Shown one piece after another: positions 11,401 to 23,066 of a stretch of DNA of 64,000 nucleotides. Position 1 is the stretch's first letter; every line of letters starts with the position of its first letter. The notes beneath the pieces were generated by a model. It made no database searches. It saw nothing but the letters and a program-made list of their open reading frames with translations, and was not told where the DNA came from. The translations under genes and the position numbers were made by a program. This DNA comes from Nereocystis luetkeana (lineage: Eukaryota; Sar; Phaeophyceae; Laminariales; Laminariaceae). The stretch spans positions 5,123,732-5,187,731 of the forward strand of contig JARUPZ010000005.1 of the NCBI GenBank assembly GCA_031213475.1, given 5' to 3'.

Positions 11401-14400
11401 CCCGGAGAATGCTAAGGCCCTTGTCAGGTAAGTTCACCTGCCGCGCGCCTGCGCGAGCATGGTCTTGTTTCATCCGTGCGAGGGCTAGCGCCTGAGGGTG
11501 TTGATTCGCGGTGAGAGCTAGGCCCTCGGCGCGCGCGCCTGTGGTTGTGCGGATGCTCTATCTAGATTAACTGTAACGCACGCCGCTCGACAACAAGCCA
11601 GCCGTGTAGGTATCATTCCTCTACCCTTTTTCTCTGCCCGCAGCCCGGCTGGCTTTCCTCAGACGCGTTCTATGCGACAGAGGTAGCAACATTTTGCCTT
11701 GCAAGGCAAATATTTCCGACTGACGGGGCGGCTGCTTAAGGGCACTGAGAAACTAGCCAATGAGGCTCGATTTATCGTTGGAATGCAATCACTGTATCAC
11801 CATAGTTTTCGTGGCATACATATACTTCGAAGTATGTATGTAGGCGACGGGCATTGTTCACCTGATGGAAATAATCATTTTTTTCTCAAAGGTCAGTTTC
11901 TTCCGAGTGAAAAAGGCACAAAGCTCCTCAATAGAGGAAGGAGCCTCAGAAAAATGGTGCTGCGACCGATCCTACAATGGCATGCGTCCTCAATCGTGGA
12001 TAGCAGCGGTCAAGTACGCCAAAAGTAGAGGTGCTGACGCGAGAAACGGTGACGGTCCGAAGAAACCAGCCCGGGTATTCTATCTGGCTGCCTGATCGTG
12101 TCGGCAACCGTGTCCAGAGGCCTCTACTTAGGGTGCGCCGGATTTTTTGGGGGGTTAGGCGCCTTTTTTTTTCTGCTCGCCTGAGAGGAGGGCTGTGGTG
12201 TTTCGCGATCGCGGGACTCGGTGGCCCTCCAAGTACTCGGCTACATGGCGACTGGTTTCGTGTTATGAGCGTTGCCGAACATTGGTATGTCTATGTCCGG
12301 AGCGAGCGCTTGCCTGTATATACATATGACTTGAGAATGCCACGGCCTGTCTGGCCTCCCATGCAAAGGCGAATATCAACCGAGGTCGCCCAAACGTGCC
12401 GGTGACTCCCGGCTAGGCCATGTCCTCGTAGGCAAGCACCGAGGGGCGGAAACCCAACGTGGTCATCCTTTGACGCGTCACTGCCGAACGCCTACAGCCT
12501 CCACCCCATGTTGTTGCTTTTGTTGTTGTACGTCTTGCTGCTGTCTTCACAATAAACCGGTGTTCCTACCCAACGACGTGCAGCACACCCAGCGTCCGTC
12601 CTGATTCTGCATCCTCTAGAGATATACCAGAGTACAAAAGTTGTGGTCACAGGCTGTGAGACAGAGAAGAACAAGATGCTCGTAATTTGTTCAAGGTAAG
12701 TAAATATAATGCGAGCCATATGTTGTTGCTTTCTGCAGAGACATAAACGTTACCCGTGGCTTTTTGGTGTGGGCGCGATCCACATTCCCGTCGCTTTTTT
12801 TGTCCTTCCCCAGGTGGGGTCTTTGCGAGGAGGCGTTGGGCCGCTGGCAAGCAGCGCTCCAGCACTTTCAGAGGGCGTGCGCTTTACTTCAACAGGGAAC
12901 CGCCCTCCGCAAGACCGCCCTCGATGGAAAGAGGAGGGCGGAGGCCAACGCTGTCGCTGATCGCAAGGCAAGCGGGAAGACGGGGCGGGGGCGGGGGGGG
13001 GGGGGGGGGGGATGGCACTCATTTTTGCTTGCCTTACGCAGTCATTTGACAATTGACCACGCATCCCCTTCGAATGGAGTACCGTCCTTACTCGAAATAG
13101 AGACACCTCCAACATTGGCGCACTCATTACGTTTTTTTCTATATATTTAACAAAGTTTTGTCTGCTTATCGAGGGGAGGGGGGGGGGAGGGGGCGATAGG
13201 AGTGACGAACCCTCTTCACGCGGCGGCTGCCTTTTTGTTCGGTACACTGCACGCGTCCCCGGTAATTGCGTTGTCAAGCTAAAAACGTTTCCAACGAGAG
13301 CGGTAGCCTTTGAGTCGTGGCCTGGCCACTGGATGAATATGAGGTATCTCCTCCAGTGTCGGATCGCGGGGGGGGGGGGGAGGGGGCGGTATACCCACGA
13401 CCGGTGTGTGTTGCCCTTGCGCCTCGAAAGGTGTGCCTCGACGCGCGCGCACGGTGTTTGCGCTCCCATTGCAGCTGCTCTCGCCATTTTTAGGAAATAT
13501 CATGGGATCGGGCGGGATTTTGGCACTGATAGTGCGCCTCGACCGCTGCTTTCCGGATGGCTGAACCCGTCCATTTCTTGTAGCGAGTCTCGTACTACTA
13601 TAGATTCCCCGTAGGGTGATACCGGGGCGTCTACGGCGGCCTCTGGTCGTGTGGAGCAGACATCGTGCGTCCAACTTTGCGTCGGACTCACGCACGGACA
13701 ATAGCACCCGCGTCGATCCTTCACACGCCCCCTGATTCTGGTGTCACTCTCTCGTGCGCACCGTCGGGTCTTCGCGCCACGTTGCAACGCGAATCGTCGC
13801 ATGCGAACCATGCGCGTCGCATGGCCAGGTGGCCCACGAGGAAGCCATGCCACAGGAACTGGTTCACCGCGGTCAGATGCTGAGGCTGTCTTTCAGGGAA
13901 CTGCTTCCGACAGAGGTAGGTGCGTTAGGCGTGCGGTGGAGCGCGAGGTAGACCAGCCTAACGTCAATCTTGGCTGGTGGGCAATGGAGAGCGTTAGGGG
14001 AGGGGGAGGGGGGGGGTCAATCTCACTCTGAACTTTATTGCTGGGCGTCGACGAAAACACAGTCTGCGCGGCAGAAGAGCGCGACGGTGTGATGGTACTC
14101 CACCCTGGGACGGACCCGGTGGCAATGACTGGCATGCTGCTTTGTTTCCTCTGTAAGGTCGGTCCTACGCCCAAAGCGATCCCTCCTTCACCACCATGAC
14201 ACTGCACGTCTACGTACGGCGGTTACGGGCATTGCTCCAGAAGAGCACGTGCGGTATATTACCCTTCCGCCGTTTCCCTTTCTCCGGACACCCATGTCCG
14301 CCCCGCCCCGTCTCTTCACCCTAAAAACTGTCTCTTGCTTCTTGTTTTTTGTTTGTCCCGTGCCGTGCGATCTGCCATTTCTTTTCCTTTTTGCGTCCTT

Positions 14401-17400
14401 TCCCCCCCGCCCGAAGTAGAGCTGCCCGGGAGAATGGTTCCAGCTGTCGGTTGGGTTGTCCAACGAGTTCGGCCTGTGGAGAAGAAGCGACTTCGCTCGG
14501 CCCACCTCGGTGACGGGGACCAAACCGTTGCCAGCTTCTTCTCCTCGTTCTTCTTCTTCCTCCTCTCGCGCTTTTCCTCGTTGTTTTTCTCATCCCTCGC
14601 CTGGTCCTTTTTCTACGTGCCTGGAGGAGTCGGAGGGGGAGGAGAAGGCGTGGAAGGCGTCGTTGGGCGCGGGGACGACGACAACCGCCGGAAGGTTAAG
14701 GATTGTCGTCGAAACGAGACATTTGGAAGGTGACTTCTCCGTTTTTGGGGACTCTTGAAATATTTATATATATACAATGTACGACCATAAAAAAGACGTC
14801 GAGTGCGATATTTATCGAGTGAAACCAGGAAAAAGAGGGTGAAGCAGACACAATTCTTCAGGGCTCTTACACGGGTCATGACACCCGACCCGCGGGTTGG
14901 GCCAGGGTTTCGTTTTCAAATCTCACGGGTCGGGTCGGATCGGGAGATTTTCAAACTCTCACGGATCGGGCCCGGCTACCCTTCGTCTAGACCCGACCCG
15001 ACCTGACCTAACCTGACCTGACGTGATCCGCGAGGTATGGCCCGACCCGGAAACAACCCTGAAAATAGCGCACCATGCTGGGCGCGTGTTGTACGGCTAT
15101 TCACATAGCAGTTCGGGCGCACACTCTGTATGATGATATCCCGGCAAGCTCGGATTGCTCCGTGTGACCGATATGCCGTAACTGTCATTTTTTGTTTTTT
15201 ACGTTTTTCCCTTTAAGACACGCCTTCAAGTCCCGAACGTGGTTGTAACTACAGTACCAGGTAGCTGGTTCGTGGTTACAGAGTTATGACCAAAATGTGA
15301 ATTTAATATATCCCCGAGTCCCGAGAGCCATGCGACACAGTTCCCAAGGTTCTGCAACTCCTGTCCACGGTGCATTTGCTTTGGTTTTTTGTGTCGTGAA
15401 ACGTGTTTGGGGTGATGTTAGCGAAAGTTTGTGGGGTTTGCCTCCGCGCGGCCCCACTGTGTCTTCCTTCGTGGAATGAATAAGAACGCAGCAGTGGCAC
15501 AACAAATAGACCGGGCTACAACCCCACCTGGTTTCTCCGGGTAAGCGTGGCCATCAACCAAGTCAAGCACCTCGCTACTGGCCCATCCGTCGCGCTTGGA
15601 AGACGAAACATCTGCGCTCGGACGGGTTTTCAAGGGTGGCAGCCTCAGTTCCCCACCGTACCGCGAGCGCTTCGGGAGGGGCTTTCACTCGCCTTGCCCT
15701 CTCCCTCGCCGTGCCCCAAGGATGCAGCGATAGGTTGGTCCTCAAGCCCTGCCAAATACCAAATGTTTTGCAATCGGTTCAGTCGCTCGCCCTATGGTAT
15801 TATCCCGTGCTCCCATCGTCGAGCAATGCCCAGTTCCAACCTCATTTCGTATCGCGACGGTGCACCCCCATTGCATGCACGGTATATTTCAGGTTTTGGA
15901 GGCCGAAGCGAGGCTGGGTGCGGGCCCGCGAGAGCCAGCCCTGGAGGAGTGGCGTGCTCAAGCGGCGGCCCCGAGACGGCCTCAGCGTCCCCGACCACCT
16001 CCGCGCGACCGGCTGGCAGAGGAGGAGGAGAACCGGTGCAGATTTTCGCGGAACACGGAGACGCGTCAGCGAGGGCGGCGGCAAGGGGCGAGGGAAGATC
16101 GCGTTGGGTTGTCGAGACCGACGGAGACAGTGTCATCGGTCCAGAGGGCAAGGCGACGCTGCGAGCTCGCTTTGTCGCCGCGCCGCGCAGCGGCTGCGGC
16201 GGTTCAAGTGTCTGCGACGCCCGCGGCGTCCCCGAAGAATGGTTTTCGGGAAATTCCGGCCGAAGCGGAGGCATAGGGCAGGCGGTGCCACAACCCGGCA
16301 CCAGTGACGGTGCGGCCCGAGGTCGGCCTTTGCTCATGCTGCTGAGGGTTTCTGTGATTGAAGGCGAGGCCATGGCGCTGCTCGGCCGACGAGTGAGTGA
16401 GTGTAGCGGTTGAAACCCCCAGACGGTCGAGGGGGTGGGTGGGAACCTATTGCTATTCCCACCTGCCTCGCTGGTAAACCTTGAGTTGCCACGAGAGAGT
16501 GCTACAAAACCTCCGCTGGGGTGGGCTGGGCTGTTCCTCTCCTGACGGCCATGAGCTTATCCCTTTGATCGCTTCCCGAAACGAGGAGAGTGTACGGCAA
16601 TGTTCAAAATAACCTTCCTACCAGTACAAGTTTTCCTGGTATATCTGTGCGAACCTTTGCGAACCTTCAACGGTCTTCTCCGGCCCTCTCTCCCATTCAC
16701 CCGCGCCCGCGCGACGATTGCTCCCACGCTTGTACCAGGTGGTGCCCGTGCTTTCTCTCCCTATCGCCGTCGCCGAAGCCGACCCCCGTACGCAGCACAC
16801 ACACGGCTTTCAGGTCGGACAGGGCGCAGAGGTCCAATCGACCGAGCAGACCGAACAAAGCGCTTTGGCAACCAACGCCTTCAACGCCGGAGCGATAAGC
16901 TGCCGCGAAGTCGTGTTGAAGGCGGCGCCGCCGATGCCGGCAGTCGCCGCCGCCACGGCCAACGCCAACGACGGCGTCTCATCACAGCGGCGGCGATTAG
17001 GCGGTGGTGTACGTGACGACCGCAGGGGAAGCGGCCACCATCCCGACGAGCCAGCGCCTTACGAACAGGTCAGCAGCGACGAGGGTCAAGGTCCCCCGGA
17101 GCGCTCTGATTATGTTGGCGGGTGCGGTAGTGGTGACCGTGGCTGTCGCGGCGGCGGCGGCAGTGGCGATGTCAGCACTCACGGCAGCAAGGCTGCTTCG
17201 CTCGAAGAGCGCACGGTGCTGGTCGCGGAGTCTCCGGGCCAGCTGGGAATCGGTGGTAAAGTGTGGGATTCTGCCTTCGTCTTGTGCGACTATCTCGCGA
17301 AGGCCCCCGCACCCACCACTTTTGCTGTCGCTGCTGCTGCTGCGGCGGCGGCGGCGGCGGCGGCGGCTACGGTTGTTGATGCTCCAGCCGACACCGCTCC

Positions 17401-20400
17401 CGCTCCCCCTCCCTCAAGCTCGCCAACAGCTTCCCCTCGCACCGCGGCTGACACAAGCGTCGGAGGCGGGGGCGGGTTACGAGTCGCCGCCGGTGGCCCC
17501 ATCGGCGACGACCAGGCCAAACAGGGAAAAAGCCTCAGGCAAGAAGGAACCGGTGGACGCCTCAGCGCGGGCGTATCCGGACGCTTGGGCGTGTCGGCTT
17601 GCAGCAGCCCTGGTGGGTCGGATCCTCGAAAAGACGGTGCTGAAGAAGGTGGAGGTGGCGTTGGCGACGGCGGAAGCGCGTCCCCCCCGGCCAAACTGCA
17701 GCTGCGGGGGACTCGCGCCGCGAGTAGGAGGGGGGTCGTGGAGGGTAGGAGAGTGCTGGAACTGGGTGCCGGGACGGGTCTGGTGTCGGTCTGCTGCGCC
17801 CTGCTCGGAGCTTCCGCTGTGGTCGCCACCGACTTTCACGTGCGTTCTGAGACGCCGCTGACGGCGTCGCCGGTGGTTTGCGCCGCTTTGTGGATCCAGC
17901 CCTGTGAAATGCGTCTGCTGAGGTGTCTGGGCTTGATCAAAGGAGTGTGTTTCTTTGGTCGATGGAAAACTGCTGCTTCGCGCTCGCATCGTCTTGTTTT
18001 GTTTGTGTGTTTTTGCTGCTTGTGGCGGTGGCACTTGTGGGCCTCGTGTCGCTCGGCGATGAGGCACTCGCTGTCCAGCCTTCTTCGCTGTCCTATTTCA
18101 CGAGCATACAAATGGCTCCTTTGGTGCTGGCTCGGCCGCGGAAGACCGAATTCAGGCGAATCGAACGGAAAAACAAAAGATGCTCAAAAGCCGGTAGGGA
18201 CCTGATCGGTGGAGATAGACATTTTCGCATCTGGTTGGGCTGTGAGAGCATGAGCACGGCGGATGAGAGCTGTGTTTTGCTCCACCTAGGAAATTTACAG
18301 TGCAACAACAAAGAGCTGACCCCAAGCCGAGCCTTATAGGCGTGTCTACCAAGAGGCGGAAAGACCCGTCAATATGTATCGAGTGCTCACGTCGTGACGT
18401 GCAAGCCCCCACCCCCACCTACCCCCCACCACCCCCATCCTTCCCCCATTCTGAAACTGCTTGCGCAGGATGTTACGAAGCTGATACGGCTCAACGTGTC
18501 CCTGAACTTCTCCAACACGTCTGTTTCCTCTTCCTTCCCATCGGCGGTGGATCCACCGCTACCGTCGCTGCCGCTGCCGCCGCCCCCGCATCTTCTGGCT
18601 AGTTCGCCGTCTCCGCCTTTGCTGGAAGCTGCGGAGGCGCCGGCAGCGGAAGTGCAAGCGGAAGCGCCTTCAACGATGGCACGGTCGACAACCGCGGCAG
18701 ACACCGCTATGACAACCGCTACCGCAACGACCTTGCCACCCAAAAGCGAAGCAGCTGCGACAAAATCATCATCCCTAGACCGGGCGTGCGACACCTCCTC
18801 TGCTGCCGCCAACGGTGTCCCCGATTTACCGTTGCCGCCGCCGCCGCCGCCGCGGCAGCAGCCGCTGCGGGTGTCAGGGTCTCGACCGACAGCTCCGGTG
18901 ATGGCCGTACCACTCGTGTGGGGGGAGAAATCGTCCGAGGTGACCGGGTTCGGAGCGGAGGTGGTGGTGATGAGTGATGTCGTTTACGACCCAGCAGGTG
19001 GGTGGGTTACTGCAGAAGTTGCGAGCGCGGAGAGAGAGAAATAGCACCTTGCTGTACTTCATATAGCTGCTGCGGGTTTCCGTGAATAGGAGGTGTATGC
19101 CTAGCGTCGAAGCTGTGTGCGTTCGCACGTTTTTTCATGAAGAGGAGGCCTACGCTTGGTGGTGAATATCCTCGGCGGCTCGTCTTGCCTCGATCGAAAC
19201 CTAGGTGGCACAGCGGGGCGAGCAGATGGAGGTGTTGGAGATTAAAAAAAAAAAAAACTTTCACTATTGGAGGTTATTATTGCGGGGATATCCACACCAG
19301 TTCCCCGCGTGTTGTGCGTGCACCTTGTGTGACAAAATAGGCAATGCTGCATAATTGCTCAAAAGTTGGTCTTAAAACGTGGGCCGTGAAACAGCAGCTG
19401 CTCCTTGGGTCGTTCCGTCGTATACCCGTCCAAGAGCCTGGTTCAAAGTCTAGGCTGCCTTTTTATGTGGGAGCTTAGCCCGATCGGGACTTTCAGAGAG
19501 GAAAATTGACGATAAAAATGAACGAATCATAGCGACGGCCACTGCGTGATTGGGGGGTGGGCGATGAATAATTAATCGGTGTCCGGGTTAACCAAAACTC
19601 AAGCGGTCGTATGTACGGCACGGTTTTGGCGCAACATAATCCTAGCCGTACTGCCGGCCGCTCAAGCTGTTCGCAGACGATTCAATGGTCGACAACACAA
19701 ACTACATACTTTTTTCGGTCGCCATCTTTCAACACCCAAAGGGGTTGACCACAACGTTGGTTCCACTCGTGCCGCCGGCGCCCGCTCTTTGCGTTCCTCT
19801 CGCTGGGAAAGGGTACGAGCCTCTGCTGGAAACCCTGCTTGAGGTTTTGCGACCGGGAAATATAGCGGTGAGCTCACGATTTTTTTGGCGCGTAGTTGCA
19901 TGTAGCCAAAACTGGCTTGGTCGGGGCGTGACATCGCGCTGCGGTCGAGGCGCTCGTTTACGACGATCCATCCTTTCAACACGAGCGCAGTTTGTTGCTC
20001 AGCCGCGAATCGCGCTGCCAAACAGAACGGTGCTATTCGCCTTGTCAATTGACCGTTTCAAAAGCCTAAATAGCACTCCGGGTGTAAATGTAAGGACCGA
20101 TTGGTATTAATATTTATGTCTCAACGAACCTTATATTTCCGACCAGTCTGGTTTGGCTCTAATTCCAAGTATTCTGTCCCCACAACGGAGGCGCAGCCCT
20201 TAAGGCCTCGAGCGGATCCGAAGCTCATATACATGCGACAGGAGTTCGGCGCTTGAGTTGTTCCAACCCACGGGAATACAATAAGACGTGATGATTCTTG
20301 GATTTAACCTCACCCCCGCCCCTCCCCTCGTGTATGCAATGCCTACCTGGTCGGTGAAAACCCGACGTGCTCCGTTCTGGTATTGCAGGGATGCGGGGTT

Positions 20401-22141
20401 CTATGGTCATTCGACTACGGCCATACATGATATCAGTACACCCCGCCTCCCCCCCCCCCCGGATGCACTTCCACGCAGTTACCCACTGCGTGAATCTCGA
20501 ACAATCGCCGGCTCTGTATTGTATTCAATCCTCCCGCCTACATGGAGACAAGCAGGAGGCCGTAAAGGGATGGTGGCTAAGGGCGGGTAAACGGCACCAT
20601 TCCACAGAGGGTCAGGGATCAGTTGATCCCCCCCCCACCCCTTGCAAACACCGTACGTGAAAACAAGACCGATCGCTTCGCTTTTATCCATCCCCCCTCT
20701 TTCAACTCGGCGACCATTTGTGAGAGATGTGGCAAGTAGGCTCTTCACGGGACATGACCCGATCTGCGGGTCGGGTCAGGAATTTGTCGAAATATCACGG
20801 GTCGGATCGGGTCGAATCGGGTCGGGTTGAATCGGGTCGGGTCGGGTCAGGTCAGGAGGTTTCAAACTCGCATGGGTCGGGTTGGGTCGGGTTGGGTCAC
20901 CCTTATCCCACCCGACCCAACCCGACATGGCCCTCGAGATTTGACGCAATCCGTGAACAGCCCTGGATAGAATCAGGGTACTTTTTTTTCTTGTCACCCT
21001 ACCCTTTCCTTGTACTCGTGTGAACACCGCGGGTAGTTTAGTTGCACCCCCCTTCCTCCCCCCCTACCCCAACGGCGCAACGAGTGCGTGTGGAATGGTT
21101 TATCACATCGCTCGAAACCGCCCCCGCCCGTCCCCCTGCGCGAGTCTTTAGGCTGCCGCCGTGTGTTGCGGTGTCGATCGACGTTTTGTCGCTCGCGCGT
21201 GTGCATCTGCGCTCGTTTGTTGTTCAGTCCGCACGCCTGCGTCCGTGCCATCCAGATCCCATCCACCCGGAGGGTTTCTGCCCCCCGAAAAAATTACCAG
21301 ATATAGATGATGTAATTGCTTTCGCCTTTTCCTTTGTCACGATAGATGATGGCCCCTTTTGCAACGTAACGTTCGCGCTGTATGTTCTGTTTTGCCTCGA
21401 TCTCCTCTTCCGCGACAGATTATGGCCCACCGCCACCGACACCCCGAAGACCAAAAGTTTTTCCGTCGCTTGGAGCAGCTCTTTCACGTGCTCGAAGACG
21501 AGGAGGCGCAGCCGACCCGCGCTGGAAACCCACGCCCGAGCGCGGCAGCGGAGACAACAGAACAGGCGTATGGAGACCCGTACATGGCCTCGGGAGTTCC
21601 ACACCGTGGAGATGAGGCGCAGCCGACCCCAGCCGGAAACTCTCACACGCCGACGCCGGCGGGGACGGCACAGGCCCATGGAGACCCGACAGCCGCTTGC
21701 CCTTCGGTGGTCCTGCGCGGTGGGGGCGCCTTGGGCGAAATCGTCAACGAGAACGGGATTGCGAATGCCGGAAAAGGTAATGTTCCGAAAGAGGATATGA
21801 CTCTCTCCCCGAGAAGCCATGGCGCGGTCGATGTTGCCATCCGCGTTGTTGCTCCCCCTTCGTGTGAAAATGCCGCTAAGGTTAGGGAGAGGGAGCGCGG
21901 TGCCGCGGCCGCTGCTGGTGCTGGTGCTGGTGCTGGTGCTGCGTCTGCTGCTACTCCTACTCCTGCTGCTCCTTTTGCTGCTTCTGCTTCCGATGATGCT
22001 GCTGCTGCCGGGCGGGTGGCCGGAAAGGTCATCGCCGCTGATTCAGAACTAAAGCGGGAGGCCAGGAACGACCGAGGGGGCAAGTGTGACGGAGCCGACG
22101 TCAGGATATTCTGCATTTGGAGTCGGCAGGGGAATGTTTAA
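8429..22141 (+). CDS. TPR-Methyltransf_16 (METTL21-like) fusion protein, 11 exons, 1229 aa
   Basis: Exons: 8429-8634, 10560-10593, 11363-11427, 12814-12967, 13829-13915, 14420-14729, 15893-16392, 16814-17839, 18469-18997, 19812-19867, 21419-22141. All junctions agree in phase and the total is 3690 nt. Residues about 10-130 read as TPR helices (SKYYANRAQARMQLKDFE, DPENAKALVRWGLCEEAL). Residues 183-452 are an unrecognised region that includes SNEFGLWRR. The methyltransferase part has GGKVWDS near residue 602, SAM-binding motif I LELGAGTGL at 767-775, the family's DxxY motif in SDVVYDP at 963-969, and HRHRHPED at 993-1000. Known of the family: Methyltransf_16 enzymes methylate lysines (or histidine) of chaperones, elongation factors and AAA ATPases using SAM; TPRs often bind chaperones. 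The substrate here is unknown. Low-complexity Ala/Pro/Ser inserts lie in exons 8, 9 and 11. An in-frame upstream start at 8318 is possible. The least certain junctions are the exon 6 acceptor and the ends of exon 7. Confidence 0.85.
8635..8640 (+). other. GC splice donor of gene A intron 1
   Basis: Exon 1 ends ..AACAG and is followed by gcgagt, a GC donor with otherwise consensus context. Joining to the acceptor tcttag at 10554-10559 restores the reading ANRAQARMQLKDFE, which fits a TPR helix pair. No GT near this point gives the same join. Confidence 0.75.
9437..9964 (-). mobile_element. G-tract-bounded element, full copy 1
   Basis: Family description: about 530-560 bp between two G-tracts on the + strand here. 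The constant end after the left tract reads GTACTC, then ATGCATGGCCGTAGTCGT, then GACCATAGACCCTCGCATCC. The far end reads CGACGCCAACCCAACCTATA before the right tract. An A-rich run and GGTACCCTGG sit about 130 bp from that end. No ORF is conserved between copies. Truncated copies keep the GTACTC end. Read on the opposite strand this is a shared 3' end followed by a C-tract, with 5' truncation as in retroposons, so the strand given is the proposed sense. This copy lies in gene A intron 1. Confidence 0.8.
9952..10077 (-). mobile_element. G-tract element, truncated, tandem to copy 1
   Basis: Keeps the constant end (ATCCTGCACGGCCGTAGTCG) and stops after ACCAACCAGGCAGATA at another G-tract. It shares its left G-tract with the right end of the full copy at 9437-9964. 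Confidence 0.75.
12968..12973 (+). other. GC splice donor of gene A intron 4
   Basis: Exon 4 reads in TPR frame to ..VADRK, then AAG is followed by gcaagc. A long G-tract begins about 20 nt downstream and would otherwise be translated as a Gly/Arg run. Phase 0 agrees with the next exon at 13829. No suitable GT lies between the helix and the G-tract. Confidence 0.6.
12987..13193. mobile_element. Second G-tract-bounded unit, copy 1 (gene A intron 4)
   Basis: G-tracts flank about 160 bp containing GCAGTCATTTGACAATTGAC and GAGACACCTCCAACATTGG. This sequence is unrelated to the main G-tract family but matches 62464-62650 in its order of blocks. Confidence 0.55.
14875..15050. repeat. GGGTC-rich element, copy 1 (gene A intron 6)
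   Basis: A left block of CATGACACCCGACCCGCGGG, G-strand GGGTCGGGTC runs, then C-strand GACCCGACCC runs and CGCGAGGTATGGCCCGACCC. The inverted GGGTC/GACCC halves could fold. Aligns in block order with 20748 and 30595. Confidence 0.6.
20075..20152. mobile_element. MITE family 1 copy, diverged
   Basis: ACTCCGGGTGTAAATGTAAG at the left pairs with CCTTATATTTCCGACCAG at the right. Lies in gene A intron 10. Confidence 0.5.
20311..20460 (+). mobile_element. G-tract element, truncated, inverted (gene A intron 10)
   Basis: From TGCCTACCTGGTCGGTGAAA to GACTACGGCCATACATGATA, ending in a C-tract; C-rich on both sides. Confidence 0.7.
20748..20965. repeat. GGGTC-rich element, copy 2 (gene A intron 10)
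   Basis: CACGGGACATGACCCGATCT at the start, long GGGTCGGGTC runs, TTTCAAACTC, then CCCGACCCAACCCGACATGG and GTGAACAGCCCTGGA at the end. Confidence 0.65.
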
Positions 22142-22565
22142 GCACCAAACAGACAATCGATCCCCACTTCACGATAATATCCCTTTGAAAGGAGGGTTCA
22201 TTCCCGATCTGCACAATCTAGCAGAAGGCTCCTGGTTCTAGATCTGCACTGTACAGATCTTGCACGACATGTCAAAACCGCAGGCTAGGGATCTAACTAA
22301 ATTATCTTCGGTAGCTCGCTATCTATCTGATGTACGGAAAAGTTGAACAGTAGAAGCGAAGAACGCCGCATGGTGCATGCCAGCTGCCGGTAGAGATGAG
22401 TGTCATTAGCGCGAGCGGGGGGGGGGGGGGGCGTGGGGAGGTCGAAACAATGCTTGATGCAAACGATACCCAGCTGGGTGTCGATATCAGTGTCATCGAG
22501 AGGGGCGGGGGGCGGGGCACGATGCATGGTAGCCTAGAACCGGTGGACATCAGTTTTATCGGAAG

Positions 22566-22705
22566 GGGGGGAGGATGTACTCGTTATCATTCATGGCCGT
22601 GGTCGTATGACCAGAGACTCTCGCATCCCTATAATTTTCCGGAACGGGGCACGTAGGGTTTTCGCCGACCAGGTAGACATTGATTGCAGGGGCGGGAGGG
22701 GGAGG
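22566..22705 (-). mobile_element. G-tract element, truncated copy
   Basis: Contains ATCATTCATGGCCGTGGTCG to CGACCAGGTAGACATTG, flanked by G-rich tracts. Confidence 0.7.
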
Positions 22706-22999
22706 GGCTTGAGGCAAAGCTTGCTGTGAACGAGAGCCAGGTCAGTGTCTTCAGACGATCGAAATAGCCAAAAGAAGCCAAGAACGGCCCACAATGCATG
22801 GTACTTCCGGATGGAGATCAGCGTCGTCGGGATGTGTGTCGGGGGGCGGGCTAAGACAAAGATTGTTTGCCAATGACAGCCAGTTCGGTTTCGTCTCCGT
22901 GCGGCGAGGGGCTTCCAGGATGCGCTTGCGAGAGGGCGACATAGACCGAGCAGCCGCGTTGATGCCGGATAGACCCCGAGAACAAGCACGCGCAGCCCT

Positions 23000-23066
23000 G
23001 GGGGGCCCGGGGGGGGGGGGGGGGGGGTACTCGATAGGACAGATGTACTCGATCTCATGCATGGCC
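23000..23066 (-). mobile_element. G-tract element, short truncated copy
   Basis: A long G-tract followed by TACTCGATAGGACAGATGTA and CTCATGCATGGCCGTATC. The rest of the element is missing. Confidence 0.7.

Noticed and set aside
16997-17861. Alternative frames within gene A exon 8 (Ala/Val-rich)
   Set aside because: Only the chosen frame leads into GGKVWDS and LELGAGTGL; the others are shadows of GC-rich low-complexity DNA.
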